Source of the DNA: Arthrobacter terricola
GTDB taxonomy: Bacteria > Actinomycetota > Actinomycetes > Actinomycetales > Micrococcaceae
Assembly (NCBI RefSeq): GCF_004354015.1
Contig: NZ_SMRU01000025.1
Span: 12,055 to 76,054, forward strand
Direction of reading: 5' to 3'
Length of the DNA: 64,000 bases
This document shows, one piece after another, positions 42,317 through 50,447 of this stretch. The position numbers were made by a program, and so were the translations under genes. Position 1 is the first letter of the stretch. Each line of letters begins with the position of its first letter. The notes beneath the pieces were generated by a model. It saw only the letters and a list, made by a program, of their open reading frames with translations, did no database searches and was not told where the DNA came from.

Positions 42317-42936
42317 GCATGAACGACCCCGGACTCACCGAAAAGAAGCTGCGCCCGGCCCGGACGAACGCCACCAAGCAACGGCTCTTCGAGGCCTCCA
42401 TGGAGCTCATCGGCGTGCGCGGCGCAAGCGGCGTCACGGTGGACGAGATCGCGGCCGCCGCCGGGGTCTCCAAAGGCACGGTCTATTACAACTTCGGCAG
42501 CAAGTCCGATCTCATCGCCCAATTGCTGCGGCACGGCGTCGACATCATGCTGGACCGCCTGCGGACCATCGAGGGGTTGCACGAGGATCCGCTCGAGGCC
42601 ATGGAAGCGATGCTCGGCCAGGCCATGGAATTCATGGACGACTACCCTTCCTTCGCGCGCCTTTGGGTCAGCGAGAACTGGCGGACTCCCAGCGAGTGGG
42701 GAACCCTGTTCGTGGAACTCCGCAGCGAGCTGTTGGGCGTGATCGGCGCGGCGATCGGGAAGGTGGCGGCCGCGTACCCCGTGGACGCCGGGATTTCGCG
42801 CGGCAGCCTCGAAGCCGCGATGTTCGGAGCGATTTTCGTGGTGGGCCTGGACCGCCAGACGTACAACCCGGAACGCAGCCGCGAACAAGGCGTCGCGGCC
42901 ATCATGACCATCATGCGCGGTTACGTAGTGCGATGA
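42313..42936 (+). CDS. TetR-family repressor of the YhgE operon
   Basis: 207 residues, ATG overlapping the upstream stop (ATGA). The N-terminal HTH (ASGVTVDEIAAAAGVSKGTVYYNFGSKSDLI) is typical. As the third gene of the operon it can repress its own promoter through the 20-bp palindrome at 39532-39551, giving a closed feedback loop released by an unknown ligand bound in the C-terminal domain. Confidence 0.88.
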   Translation: MSMNDPGLTEKKLRPARTNATKQRLFEASMELIGVRGASGVTVDEIAAAAGVSKGTVYYNFGSKSDLIAQLLRHGVDIMLDRLRTIEGLHEDPLEAMEAMLGQAMEFMDDYPSFARLWVSENWRTPSEWGTLFVELRSELLGVIGAAIGKVAAAYPVDAGISRGSLEAAMFGAIFVVGLDRQTYNPERSREQGVAAIMTIMRGYVVR

Positions 42937-43036
42937 AGGAGGTACCGGCAGTACCCGGATAAGCAGGGCCCTCGCTGCGGAAGGCCCGCCGGGTTCTCAT
43001 TGGAGGTGAACCCACACCCCTCCCGAAGGAGACCCC

Positions 43037-44254
43037 ATGACTGCCGTCAGCACGACGTCGCCCGCGAAGGAAAGGACGGTCGGCCGCCCGCTGGCGGTTG
43101 TCCTTGGCCTCCTGACGATTTTCGGGCCCATTTCCATGGACCTGTATTTGCCGGTCCTTCCGGCGTTGACGGCGGAACTCAAGAGTGCGACGTCGTCCGC
43201 CCAGTTGACCATCACAGCTTGCCTGCTTGGGCTCGCAATCGGCCAATTGATCGCGGGCCCGCTCTCGGACCGCTTCGGCCGGCGGTTGCCGCTGCTCATC
43301 GGGGTCCTGGCGTACACGGCCATGTCGGTTTTGTGCGCCATCAGCCCCTCGATCGAAGCACTGATCGCCGCGAGGTTTGTCCAAGGGTTGGCGGGCGCAG
43401 TGGGCATCGTGATCGCCCAGGCAGCGGGCCGCGACGTGTATTCGGGCGGCAAGCTGTTGCGCTACTACGGCCACTTGACCGTGCTGGGCGGATTGGCCGC
43501 GATCGTGGGTCCCGTGATCGGCGGCCAATTGGCCGCGGTGACGGACTGGCGCGGAGTGTTCCTGTTCCTTGCCGCCGTCGGCGTGGCCATCCTCGTGGCT
43601 TGCCTGGTGATTTTCCGCGAGACCTTGCCACAGGAACGCCGCGCCACCGGCGGCCTGGTCCATACGCTCCGCGACTTCCGCCGACTGGTTGGTGACCGCG
43701 TGTTCGTCGGCGCGGTCCTCATCACGGGATTCACCTACTCCGCGATCTTCGCCTACCTCAGCGGAGCTACCTACATCCTCCAGGGCATGTACGGCCTCAC
43801 CCCGCAGCAATATTCGTTCGCCTTCGGCCTTAATTCCTTGGGCTTCATGACCTTCGGTTTCATTTCCGGACGTTTGACCGAAGCCTGGTCCGAACGCCGA
43901 ACCCTCACCGCCGGCCTGGCCCTCACCGTGTGCGGAGCCCTCGGACTGCTGGCCACTGCGCTCCTGCACCTGCCCTTGATCGCGATCATCATTTCCCTGT
44001 TCACCATGGTCAGCGGCGCGGCCGTCACCAGTCCTCCTGCCACCTCCCTCGCACTGAAGGGCTACCCGGACATCGCCGGAACCGCCTCCTCGCTCCTCGG
44101 ACTTGCCCGCTTCGCTTTCGGCGGCATCGCGGCGCCGTTGGTTGGCATTGCCGGTGCGGAAAACCCTGTTCCATTCGGCATCGTCGCCTTCGTTTCGACT
44201 GCCGCCGCGGCCGTTTGCTTGACCTTGGTGGTGCGACGCCGGAGCCGGCGCTGA
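43037..44254 (+). CDS. Bcr/CflA-family MFS drug exporter
   Basis: 405 residues from ATG 43037 behind GAAGGAG. Twelve hydrophobic helices and the DHA1 motifs are present: FGPISMDLYLPVLPAL (family hallmark), GPLSDRFGRRLPLL (motif A) and GPVIGGQL (motif C). It should expel drugs such as bicyclomycin or chloramphenicol, or metabolites, with proton antiport. It is a separate unit, 100 bp after the TetR gene. Confidence 0.87.
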   Translation: MTAVSTTSPAKERTVGRPLAVVLGLLTIFGPISMDLYLPVLPALTAELKSATSSAQLTITACLLGLAIGQLIAGPLSDRFGRRLPLLIGVLAYTAMSVLCAISPSIEALIAARFVQGLAGAVGIVIAQAAGRDVYSGGKLLRYYGHLTVLGGLAAIVGPVIGGQLAAVTDWRGVFLFLAAVGVAILVACLVIFRETLPQERRATGGLVHTLRDFRRLVGDRVFVGAVLITGFTYSAIFAYLSGATYILQGMYGLTPQQYSFAFGLNSLGFMTFGFISGRLTEAWSERRTLTAGLALTVCGALGLLATALLHLPLIAIIISLFTMVSGAAVTSPPATSLALKGYPDIAGTASSLLGLARFAFGGIAAPLVGIAGAENPVPFGIVAFVSTAAAAVCLTLVVRRRSRR

Positions 44255-44319
44255 CGCCGATGCGGTAACGGTATGGCAACTGCGGTGCCTCCTGGCGTGG
44301 CGACACCGTCCGGTCGGGA

Positions 44320-44949
44320 ATGATTAGTCCCATGCGTCAGATGGGGAACAGTGGAAAGCTCGCGATCATCGCTGCCGTAGTGTCCGCCGGCCTGTTGGTC
44401 CTGTTGGCCATCACGCTTGAAGAATCCGTGATGTACATGTTACTGGCCGTCTTGGCGATCGGCTACTTGGCGTGCATCGCCGAAGTCTTCGTTCGCCGCC
44501 GCTACCTCATGATGGTGCTCGGCGCCGTCGCGTCTACCCTGTTCGTAGCCTTCGGAATCGCGTTCCTGCGCATGTGGGGCCTCGCGTTCAACCAGGACGA
44601 GAATTCCATGGGCAGTGCGGTGAGCACCAAGGATTCGGACATCTACTTCTACCTCGCCGTGGTGGCGGGCTGCAGTGCATTGCTGGTGCTGTTCCTTGGC
44701 GCAGTCTGGCCGTCCCGCCGGGCTGTCGCCAAGAAGCGCCCGACGCCGGCCTCCCGCCCTGCCGCTCGTCCGGCCGCCCGCGGGGGCCAGCGACCGGCGT
44801 CGAACGCGCCCCGCACTGTCCAACGCCCGGTCCCCCGGGCCAATCAGGCAACCGTCCAACGCCCCACCCAGCGGAAACCCGCCCCCGCAGCCAAGCGTCC
44901 GACGTCGGGATCGCCGTCCAGTCAGCGCAAGGCCGCGCCCAAGCGCTGA
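44320..44949 (+). CDS. Membrane protein with basic Pro/Arg-rich tail, unknown function
   Basis: 209 residues from ATG 44320 (ATG 44332 is possible). Four hydrophobic helices (about 15-35, 40-57, 64-85 and 110-132) are followed by a 75-residue tail rich in Pro, Arg, Ala, Lys and Gln that is surely disordered and strongly basic, likely facing the cytoplasm. The tail could bind nucleic acid or acidic lipid. No family is recognised. It overlaps the 3' end of the convergent EamA gene by 28 bp. Confidence 0.6.
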   Translation: MISPMRQMGNSGKLAIIAAVVSAGLLVLLAITLEESVMYMLLAVLAIGYLACIAEVFVRRRYLMMVLGAVASTLFVAFGIAFLRMWGLAFNQDENSMGSAVSTKDSDIYFYLAVVAGCSALLVLFLGAVWPSRRAVAKKRPTPASRPAARPAARGGQRPASNAPRTVQRPVPRANQATVQRPTQRKPAPAAKRPTSGSPSSQRKAAPKR

Positions 44950-45887
44950 TCTTTCGCTTTCTTCGGCGCCTCTTTCCCCGATGCCGGCGCGGGCGGGACA
45001 GCGCGCCGCTGCAACACCGCGGTTGCGACGCCGCCCAGCAGGAGCAGCCCGCCCGCCAGTTCCGCCGTCGTCGGGACCTCCGAGATAAGCAGCCACGCCG
45101 CGGTCATCCCGACTACCGGGACCAACAGCGTGAAGGGCACCACCGCGGAGCTGGGGTAGAGGCTCAGCAGCCGGTTCCAGATGCCGTAACCGATAAGCGA
45201 GGCGAATACCGCCGTGTAAAGCGCGCTCAGGATGGTGGCCGGCTGCAGGTTCGAGAGGGTTCCCACGACGGCGGCTGGCCCGTCGACGATGAGCGACAAG
45301 CCGGCCAGCGGAATGGGGACCACAGCGCCCGACCAGACCACGAGCCCCAGGCCGGAAGCCGCTTTCGCCTTGCGGACGATGACGTTGCCCACGGCCCAGG
45401 ACAAGGCCGCAGCAAGCACAATCATGAGCGGCACCACCGGCGCGACCAGGCTGCGTCCCACGGCCACAAGGGCGAGACCGGCAACGCCCAGCACCACTCC
45501 CGTGAGTTGGCGCTTGCTGGGCCGCTCCCCGAGGAATCGCGCCGCGAGCAGCACGGTGAGGAGCACTTGCGCCTGGAGCACTAGCGAGGCGAGCCCGGCC
45601 GGCATGCCAAGCGCCATGCCGAGGTACAGCAAGCCGAACTGCCCGGCGCTCATGAAGAGCCCGACGCCGACAATTACCTTCCAGCCGACGTCCGGCTTGC
45701 GGACGAAGAAGATGGCGGGGAAAACCACAAGCACGAAGCGGATGGCGACGAAGAGCAGGGGCGGGACCTGGGGTGCTTGGCCGTCGGGGCCTTGACCGGG
45801 GTGCAGGCCGAAATCGATGGCTACGAAGTTCAAGCCCCACAGGACGGCGACGAGGGCGGCGAGCGCGGAATGGCGGATGTTCACCAT
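44922..45887 (-). CDS. EamA/DMT-family exporter
   Basis: 321 residues from ATG 45887; a longer frame upstream would run through the regulator's promoter. Ten hydrophobic helices arranged as two EamA repeats (WGLNFVAIDFG... and AAALSWAVGNVIVRKA...) mark the drug/metabolite transporter family, similar to YdcZ/RhaT-like amino-acid or metabolite exporters. It is divergent from a LysR gene 69 bp away, the usual layout for a regulator and its exporter. Confidence 0.82.
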   Translation of the reverse strand: MVNIRHSALAALVAVLWGLNFVAIDFGLHPGQGPDGQAPQVPPLLFVAIRFVLVVFPAIFFVRKPDVGWKVIVGVGLFMSAGQFGLLYLGMALGMPAGLASLVLQAQVLLTVLLAARFLGERPSKRQLTGVVLGVAGLALVAVGRSLVAPVVPLMIVLAAALSWAVGNVIVRKAKAASGLGLVVWSGAVVPIPLAGLSLIVDGPAAVVGTLSNLQPATILSALYTAVFASLIGYGIWNRLLSLYPSSAVVPFTLLVPVVGMTAAWLLISEVPTTAELAGGLLLLGGVATAVLQRRAVPPAPASGKEAPKKAKDQRLGAALR

Positions 45888-45896
45888 TCCACTGTC

Positions 45897-45954
45897 GCAG
45901 CAAACCGGATGAAGCTCCAGCGTTGAATTCTGCAGCAAACCATGTACGTTTGCT
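45897..45954. promoter_or_regulatory. Putative LysR binding region
   Basis: AGCAAAC-CATGTAC-GTTTGCT (45934-45954) is a perfect 7-bp inverted repeat, and GCAGCAAAC also occurs at 45897-45905. Both lie between the divergent exporter and LysR starts, matching recognition and activation half-sites. Confidence 0.6.
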
Positions 45955-45956
45955 TC

Positions 45957-46910
45957 ATGATTGAAATCGCGGCACTGCGCGCCCTTGTGGCGGTGGAACA
46001 GCAAGGCTCGGTGGTGGCGGCGTCGGAGGCCATGGGTTTCAGCCCTTCCGCCGTCTCCCAACAAATCAAGAAGCTCGAGAAGCAAAGCGGAGTCACGGTA
46101 CTCGAACGCCACGGCCGCGGCGTCCTCCTGACGGACCGCGGCATGGCGTTGGCCGAATACGGGCGGCGCATCCTGGGTGAGCTCGAGGAACTGCAGTCGA
46201 CGTTGCTGGCCGATCCGGCGAAGCCAAGCGGGGTGCTACGGCTCGTGGCGTTCTCCACGGCATGCCGGGGACTCGTGGGGCCGATGCTCGCCAGGGTCGC
46301 GGCGTCTTCGCCCTCAGGCCGCGGAGGCGACGGCCCGCGCCGGGGAGGCGACGGCCCGGGGCTCGAGATCCGCGTGGTGGCCGAGGACCCGCGCGAAGCC
46401 GTGCAGGCGGTAGCAAGCGGCGAATCCGATCTCGGCGTGGTCCATAACTGGCACTCGGTACCCCTGGTGATCCCCGAGAACATGGTGCACGAGGACCTCT
46501 GCATGGACACCGCCGACGTCCTCCTGAACGCCGACCACCCCCTGGCCGGCCGGACCGCCGTCGAACCTTCCGACCTCGTGGACGAAAGCTGGATCAGCAC
46601 CCCGGCTGGCGCTATCTGCAACGAGGCCTTGCTGGCGATCCTCGCCGGCCTGGGCCGCGTACCGGACATCCGCATCTACGATCCCGATTTTTCGACCCAC
46701 ATCGCAATGGTCCAGATGGGCGTCGCGGTGGCGCTCGTTCCCAGGCTCGGGCGGCCCGAGCTCCCCGCCGGCGTGGTGGCGGTACCGGTGGTCAACCCGA
46801 TGCAGCAGCGGCAGGTGGGGATCGTCTATCGCAAGACGATGACGGCGAGCCCCAGCATCCGCCACGTGGTCCGGCTGCTCCGGGAAGTGGCTGCGGGCCT
46901 CGATGCGTGA
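45957..46910 (+). CDS. LysR-family transcriptional regulator
   Basis: 317 residues from ATG 45957. The N-terminal HTH (LRALVAVEQQGSVVAASEAMGFSPSAVSQQIKKLEKQSGV) and the substrate-binding domain are typical. The linker around codons 123-133 contains a tandem 21-bp duplication (GRGGDGPRRGGDGPG), a recent slippage product. It should control the divergent EamA exporter in response to the exported compound. It ends one base before the convergent sixA stop. Confidence 0.87.
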   Translation: MIEIAALRALVAVEQQGSVVAASEAMGFSPSAVSQQIKKLEKQSGVTVLERHGRGVLLTDRGMALAEYGRRILGELEELQSTLLADPAKPSGVLRLVAFSTACRGLVGPMLARVAASSPSGRGGDGPRRGGDGPGLEIRVVAEDPREAVQAVASGESDLGVVHNWHSVPLVIPENMVHEDLCMDTADVLLNADHPLAGRTAVEPSDLVDESWISTPAGAICNEALLAILAGLGRVPDIRIYDPDFSTHIAMVQMGVAVALVPRLGRPELPAGVVAVPVVNPMQQRQVGIVYRKTMTASPSIRHVVRLLREVAAGLDA

Positions 46911-46911
46911 A

Positions 46912-47439
46912 TTATTTGTGACGGGGAACGGCGAAGTGGGTGAGGCGGGCATCCTGCCCGTCCAGTTCGGCCCACGGCTTCTCTAGTTCCATGACAGTCA
47001 TGGCGCTTGTCGGGTAGCGGGTGGCGGCGTCCATATAGGCGTCATGGTCCGAATCGCGCGAAGCGAGGTGCATCGCGAGGTCCTGGACGCCCGGCATATG
47101 CGAGAAGATCATGAGCGTCGTGACTGTCTCGGGCACGTGGTTGATGACGGAAAGCATGCGAAGCGCCGAGGCGGCGTACAAATCGTCCTCGAGTTTCGGC
47201 GTCGGGGCCTTGTCACCCAGCTCGCTGCACACCCACGTGCAGGTCTGCCGCGTCCTCAACGCCGACGAGCACAGGATGAAGTCCGGAACCACGTGGTGCT
47301 TCAGGAGCCACTTCCCGGCGAGGGGTGCTTCCTTGTGGCCGCGTTCCGCGAGTGGCCGCTCGTGGTCCGGCACCCCCACGGGCCAATCCGACTTCGCGTG
47401 CCGCATAATGACCAGCCGCTTGATGTGATGCTCACTCAT
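46912..47439 (-). CDS. sixA: Histidine phosphatase SixA
   Basis: 175 residues. RHG catalytic motif VIMRHAKSD, second His in FSHMPGVQ, and conserved Arg in RTRQT identify the histidine phosphatase superfamily, SixA branch. SixA removes phosphate from histidine phosphotransfer proteins (ArcB in E. coli, and NPr of the nitrogen phosphotransferase system). The target in actinobacteria is unknown. The start is ATG 47439 behind GGTGGG. Confidence 0.82.
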   Translation of the reverse strand: MSEHHIKRLVIMRHAKSDWPVGVPDHERPLAERGHKEAPLAGKWLLKHHVVPDFILCSSALRTRQTCTWVCSELGDKAPTPKLEDDLYAASALRMLSVINHVPETVTTLMIFSHMPGVQDLAMHLASRDSDHDAYMDAATRYPTSAMTVMELEKPWAELDGQDARLTHFAVPRHK

Positions 47440-47494
47440 GCCCCCACCCTATAGCCGCGGAGGCACATGCTCACTGAACCAGGTAAGCCAAAAG

Positions 47495-47609
47495 GCGGCA
47501 CATCCCGAAAGCGCCGGCCCTACTGGAAGGGCGCTGTAGCGTGAGCGGAATATCCCGACAGCGCCGTTGTTGCGTGAGGGACGAGCGCAGGCGCCGAGGG
47601 ATGTTCCGC
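47495..47609. repeat. Three-copy imperfect palindromic repeat
   Basis: GCGGcAcATCCCGAaAGCGCC (47495-47515), GCGGaAtATCCCGAcAGCGCC (47545-47565) and an inverted copy (47590-47609) fold into stems. It lies between the sixA and winged-helix genes and contains no gene. Confidence 0.65.
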
Positions 47610-47619
47610 GGAAGCGAAA

Positions 47620-47655
47620 GCGCCCGCCCCCAAGGTAACGGGAACGGGCGCCTTC
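47620..47655 (-). terminator. Terminator of the winged-helix gene
   Basis: Arms GCGCCCG and CGGGCGC with further pairing lie 15 bp past the stop of the leftward gene; the minus strand continues into CTTTCG. Confidence 0.6.
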
Positions 47656-47666
47656 GACGCGTGAAA

Positions 47667-48536
47667 CTAGATCGAGTATTCCGGAGCGGCCCAGACGATG
47701 ACCTCCGGGTGCTCGTAGAATCGGTAGCCTTGGCCGCGCACAGTGCGGACGGTGTTCGCGAGGCGGCCGAGCTTGGAGCGGAGGCGCCGGATGTGGACGT
47801 CGATGGTGCGCTCGTTGGGGACCTCTTCGGCGTTGCGCCACAGGCCTTCGAGGAGTTCATCGCGGCCCACGGTGCGCGTGCCGTTTTCCACGAGGTAGTT
47901 GAGGAGCTCGAATTCCTTGAAGGTGAGGTTCAGGGATTCGCCGTCGAGGTGCACTTCGCGGCGGGCGAGGTCGATGAGGACGCCTGACGGGCGGGCTTCC
48001 TGGGCCGGCTGCGGGCGGAGCGCCTCGGAGCGCTGGCGGTTGCCGACGGTGGGGTCGCCGAAGGTGGAACGGACGACGTCGAGGGCGGAACCGGGGGCGT
48101 TGGCCGGGGCTACTGCGACGGCGGCGTAGCTTTCGGCACCGGAAACCAGGGACTGCGCGTAGGCGCGGATTTCCTGGGCAAGCTTGGCAATGGAGGTTCC
48201 AGCTGCTGCGGCCGTGTCCTCGTCAATGCCCATGTAGAGCACGAATCCCCGCGCAACGGTGTCGTTGGCTACCGGGCGGATGGCGCGGTCCGCGGGAGGC
48301 AGGACGGGGGTGGGCGCGGTCATCGGTGACGCCTCGGCGGGCGCGACGGCCCGGAGCTGTCCGTAGGAGTTGGGGTTGTAGCCCTGGGGCACGTATCCGG
48401 GAGCCTGGCCGGCGCCTTGGGGGGCGGGCTGGGCGTAGGCCGGACGGTTGCCGAAGCCGGGGCGGAGGCCCGCGTTCGACGCCGCTTTATTGGCGTTACG
48501 GACGGAGATGTGGACGTATCCTGATGCAACTGACAT
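47667..48536 (-). CDS. Orphan OmpR-type winged-helix regulator
   Basis: 289 residues from ATG 48536. The C-terminal 100 residues are a full OmpR/PhoB winged helix (LIDLARREVHLDGESLNLTFKEFELLNYLVENGTRTVGRDELLEGLW...RTIDVHIRRLRSKL...TVRGQGYRF). The N-terminal part lacks a receiver domain; it is a Pro/Ala/Gly-rich disordered region (about 20-95) and a helical stretch (about 95-150, GFVLYMGIDEDTAAAAGTSIAKLAQEIRAYAQSL). Without a phospho-acceptor it is probably regulated by level, partner or another ligand. No kinase gene is adjacent. Confidence 0.75.
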   Translation of the reverse strand: MSVASGYVHISVRNANKAASNAGLRPGFGNRPAYAQPAPQGAGQAPGYVPQGYNPNSYGQLRAVAPAEASPMTAPTPVLPPADRAIRPVANDTVARGFVLYMGIDEDTAAAAGTSIAKLAQEIRAYAQSLVSGAESYAAVAVAPANAPGSALDVVRSTFGDPTVGNRQRSEALRPQPAQEARPSGVLIDLARREVHLDGESLNLTFKEFELLNYLVENGTRTVGRDELLEGLWRNAEEVPNERTIDVHIRRLRSKLGRLANTVRTVRGQGYRFYEHPEVIVWAAPEYSI

Positions 48537-49185
48537 GGATTGCTTACCTCAAGGTGAATGGCCGTCATCGCGGCTTCGAATGCTGGTGGTGTCCCCGCAA
48601 TGATTTGGGGAGGGGCGCCCGACGCTGGGCAGGGGGCGAATGCCTGAAACTTCTTGGGGTCCTAAGTTAGGCATGCATTCGACAACAGCTCATCGCAAAA
48701 CCAGCGGGTACGCTGGGCTCGATCGCTGCGGCTGCAGATGCTGTTGAGTTCTTGTTCACATTTGAAGTGTGCAACGTAATAAAGGGAACTTGCAAGTAAC
48801 AAAGGGCCTATCCGTCCACATCTTGAGACAAGTCGGACTATTGTGCTGCAAATCACAATTCAAGGATGTCCAAATGTGACCCATTCTCGTTCGTCACAAT
48901 GGTCAATTTTCTCGTCGTATTCGAAGATAATTCGAGCAAGCGGCCATACTTTGAATCTCAAGTCACGTCATGCGCTTGCCCTTGAATCTCGAGATATGAA
49001 ACAACTCTTGTCCAATCGGAAAACGGCGTCTCGTGGAATTTTTTGACTTGATCGTCTGGTAGAAGCCCATTTGCAGGCTTAAAGGGCCGTACCTTCCTGC
49101 CCCCCTTTGCCGCTGGAAAGCGCTTGCGGGAGGGTTGGCAGCGTCTTTCGCGGTCAAGAGGGTCAGGAAGGACGTGGAGACGGCA
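48537..49185. other. 649-bp control region, AT-rich in its middle
   Basis: No credible gene. It contains the promoter of the leftward winged-helix gene (upstream part) and the end of the leftward gene at 49186. 48780-49070 is clearly more AT-rich than the surroundings and holds a CRP-like site TGTGCTGCAAATCACA (48842-48857) and a wider inverted pair TGTGAC...GTCACA (48875-48898). Confidence 0.6.
48842..48857. promoter_or_regulatory. CRP/GlxR-like site
   Basis: TGTGCTGCAAATCACA matches TGTGA-N6-TCACA at nine of ten positions, within the AT-rich control region upstream of the orphan winged-helix regulator. Confidence 0.5.
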
Positions 49186-50151
49186 TCAATTGCTGGTGCC
49201 GGAACTCGAACCGCTCGAACTGCCTGAACCGCTGGAGCCGTTCGCGGAAGTGGCGGAAACGATCTGGATGGACTGGGCGGTGTACGTGTTGGTGTCCTTC
49301 GTCGCGGTGACGCGGACATTCGAGCCGGACTTCACGTCAGAGAGGGAGAGGGTGCTGCCGCTGCCCGATCCGCTCCCCCGCTGGCGCATCCCCTCAGCCA
49401 CCACCACATCCGAGCCCAGCACGTAGGTGCGGGTGAATCCGTCCTCGCTCTTGACGGTCATGGAAGTCGCCGAGATGTCGGTGACCGTCCCGATCTGCCC
49501 GGCCATGGTGACGTAATTGCCGTTCTGGGCTTCCACATACTCGGAATGGATGGCTGCGTTCAGCCCGCCCATGCCGACGCCGAGGCCACCCGGGCCCATA
49601 TTCGCGCCACCGCCTGCTCCGCCGAAGCCACCCTGGCCAGCCTGGCCGTTCAGCCCGGCTTGGCCGCCCGAGCCGGGCCCCGCCGCGGTGCTGTTGTCCG
49701 ACGTCGTGCTGTTTCCGGCTGCATAAGCACCCGCGCCGGCCGCGGCGGCGACAACGACAGCGATGCCTCCTACCAGCAGCCCCTTCTTCACCGTCCAGTT
49801 CTTGAAGAACGAAGGGCGGCCCTGAGCGCCGGCAGAGTACGGCTGCGGAGCGCCCCATCCTCCGCCAAGTTGACCGGGCTGCCCGGGCTGGCCCGGTTGC
49901 TGAGGGTACTGCGCGTGCTGTCCCGACGGCGGAGCGCCCCAACCGGCGGCGGGCTGCGCGGGCTGGTCTGGCTGCGGGGAAGCCCAAGAGGCGGCTTGCC
50001 CCTGTTGCGGAGCACCCCACCCGGCGGATTGGGCTACAGGAGGCTCGCCGGCAACAGGCGGAGCGGAATCGTCCAGCGGCCGGATCACAGGTTGCGGCGG
50101 TTGGTTTCCGGACCCGTATTCAGGTGTTGAGGGGTTGTTGCGCTCTTCCAT
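49186..50151 (-). CDS. Membrane-anchored low-complexity protein with outer beta domain (two-component target candidate)
   Basis: 321 residues from ATG 50151, five bases behind GGAGAG. The N-terminal 120 residues are a cytoplasmic Pro/Gln/Gly region with repeated GWGAP. One helix (124-146) anchors the protein. A Gly-rich stretch leads to an outer domain (about 205-295, MAGQIGTVTDISATSMTVKSEDG...) that resembles the DUF5666/OB-like fold, and a Ser/Gly-rich tail ends it. It is divergent from the two-component regulator, and the shared control region has response-regulator-type repeats, so it is probably a regulated envelope protein. Confidence 0.68.
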   Translation of the reverse strand: MEERNNPSTPEYGSGNQPPQPVIRPLDDSAPPVAGEPPVAQSAGWGAPQQGQAASWASPQPDQPAQPAAGWGAPPSGQHAQYPQQPGQPGQPGQLGGGWGAPQPYSAGAQGRPSFFKNWTVKKGLLVGGIAVVVAAAAGAGAYAAGNSTTSDNSTAAGPGSGGQAGLNGQAGQGGFGGAGGGANMGPGGLGVGMGGLNAAIHSEYVEAQNGNYVTMAGQIGTVTDISATSMTVKSEDGFTRTYVLGSDVVVAEGMRQRGSGSGSGSTLSLSDVKSGSNVRVTATKDTNTYTAQSIQIVSATSANGSSGSGSSSGSSSGTSN

Positions 50152-50264
50152 GGTTCTCTCCATCGGATTAAAGGCTGCTGTTTGTTCTTGTCCCCAACAG
50201 CGTCTGTCCCTTTGCTGTGCGCTGGCTGTGTCGAACAGCAGGCCCGCCTGTGACCTCAAACCAT

Positions 50265-50341
50265 CGAGTTTGTGTACACCTCGCACCCCTTAAGACGGCT
50301 TTTAAGGGGCTTTTAAGGGGGTCGAGCTGTACACAAACTCG
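50265..50341. promoter_or_regulatory. Two-component control region: 11-bp direct repeats within a 14-bp inverted repeat
   Basis: CTTTTAAGGGG is repeated in tandem at 50299-50309 and 50310-50320, with an inverted partner CCCCTTAAG at 50286-50294. Eleven-base phased repeats are the usual binding pattern of OmpR/PhoB regulators. The block is enclosed by CGAGTTTGTGTACA (50265-50278) and its exact reverse complement (50328-50341). It lies between the divergent 49186-50151 gene and the response regulator. Confidence 0.7.
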
Positions 50342-50447
50342 GGGGAAGCGGGGGTGCGTGGGCCACTCAGGTGGCTAGGCTGGGAGTCACAGCATGCTCA
50401 CAGCATCGGCAAAGCACCGGCAAACCGGCAGATTGGAGAGTTGTCCC

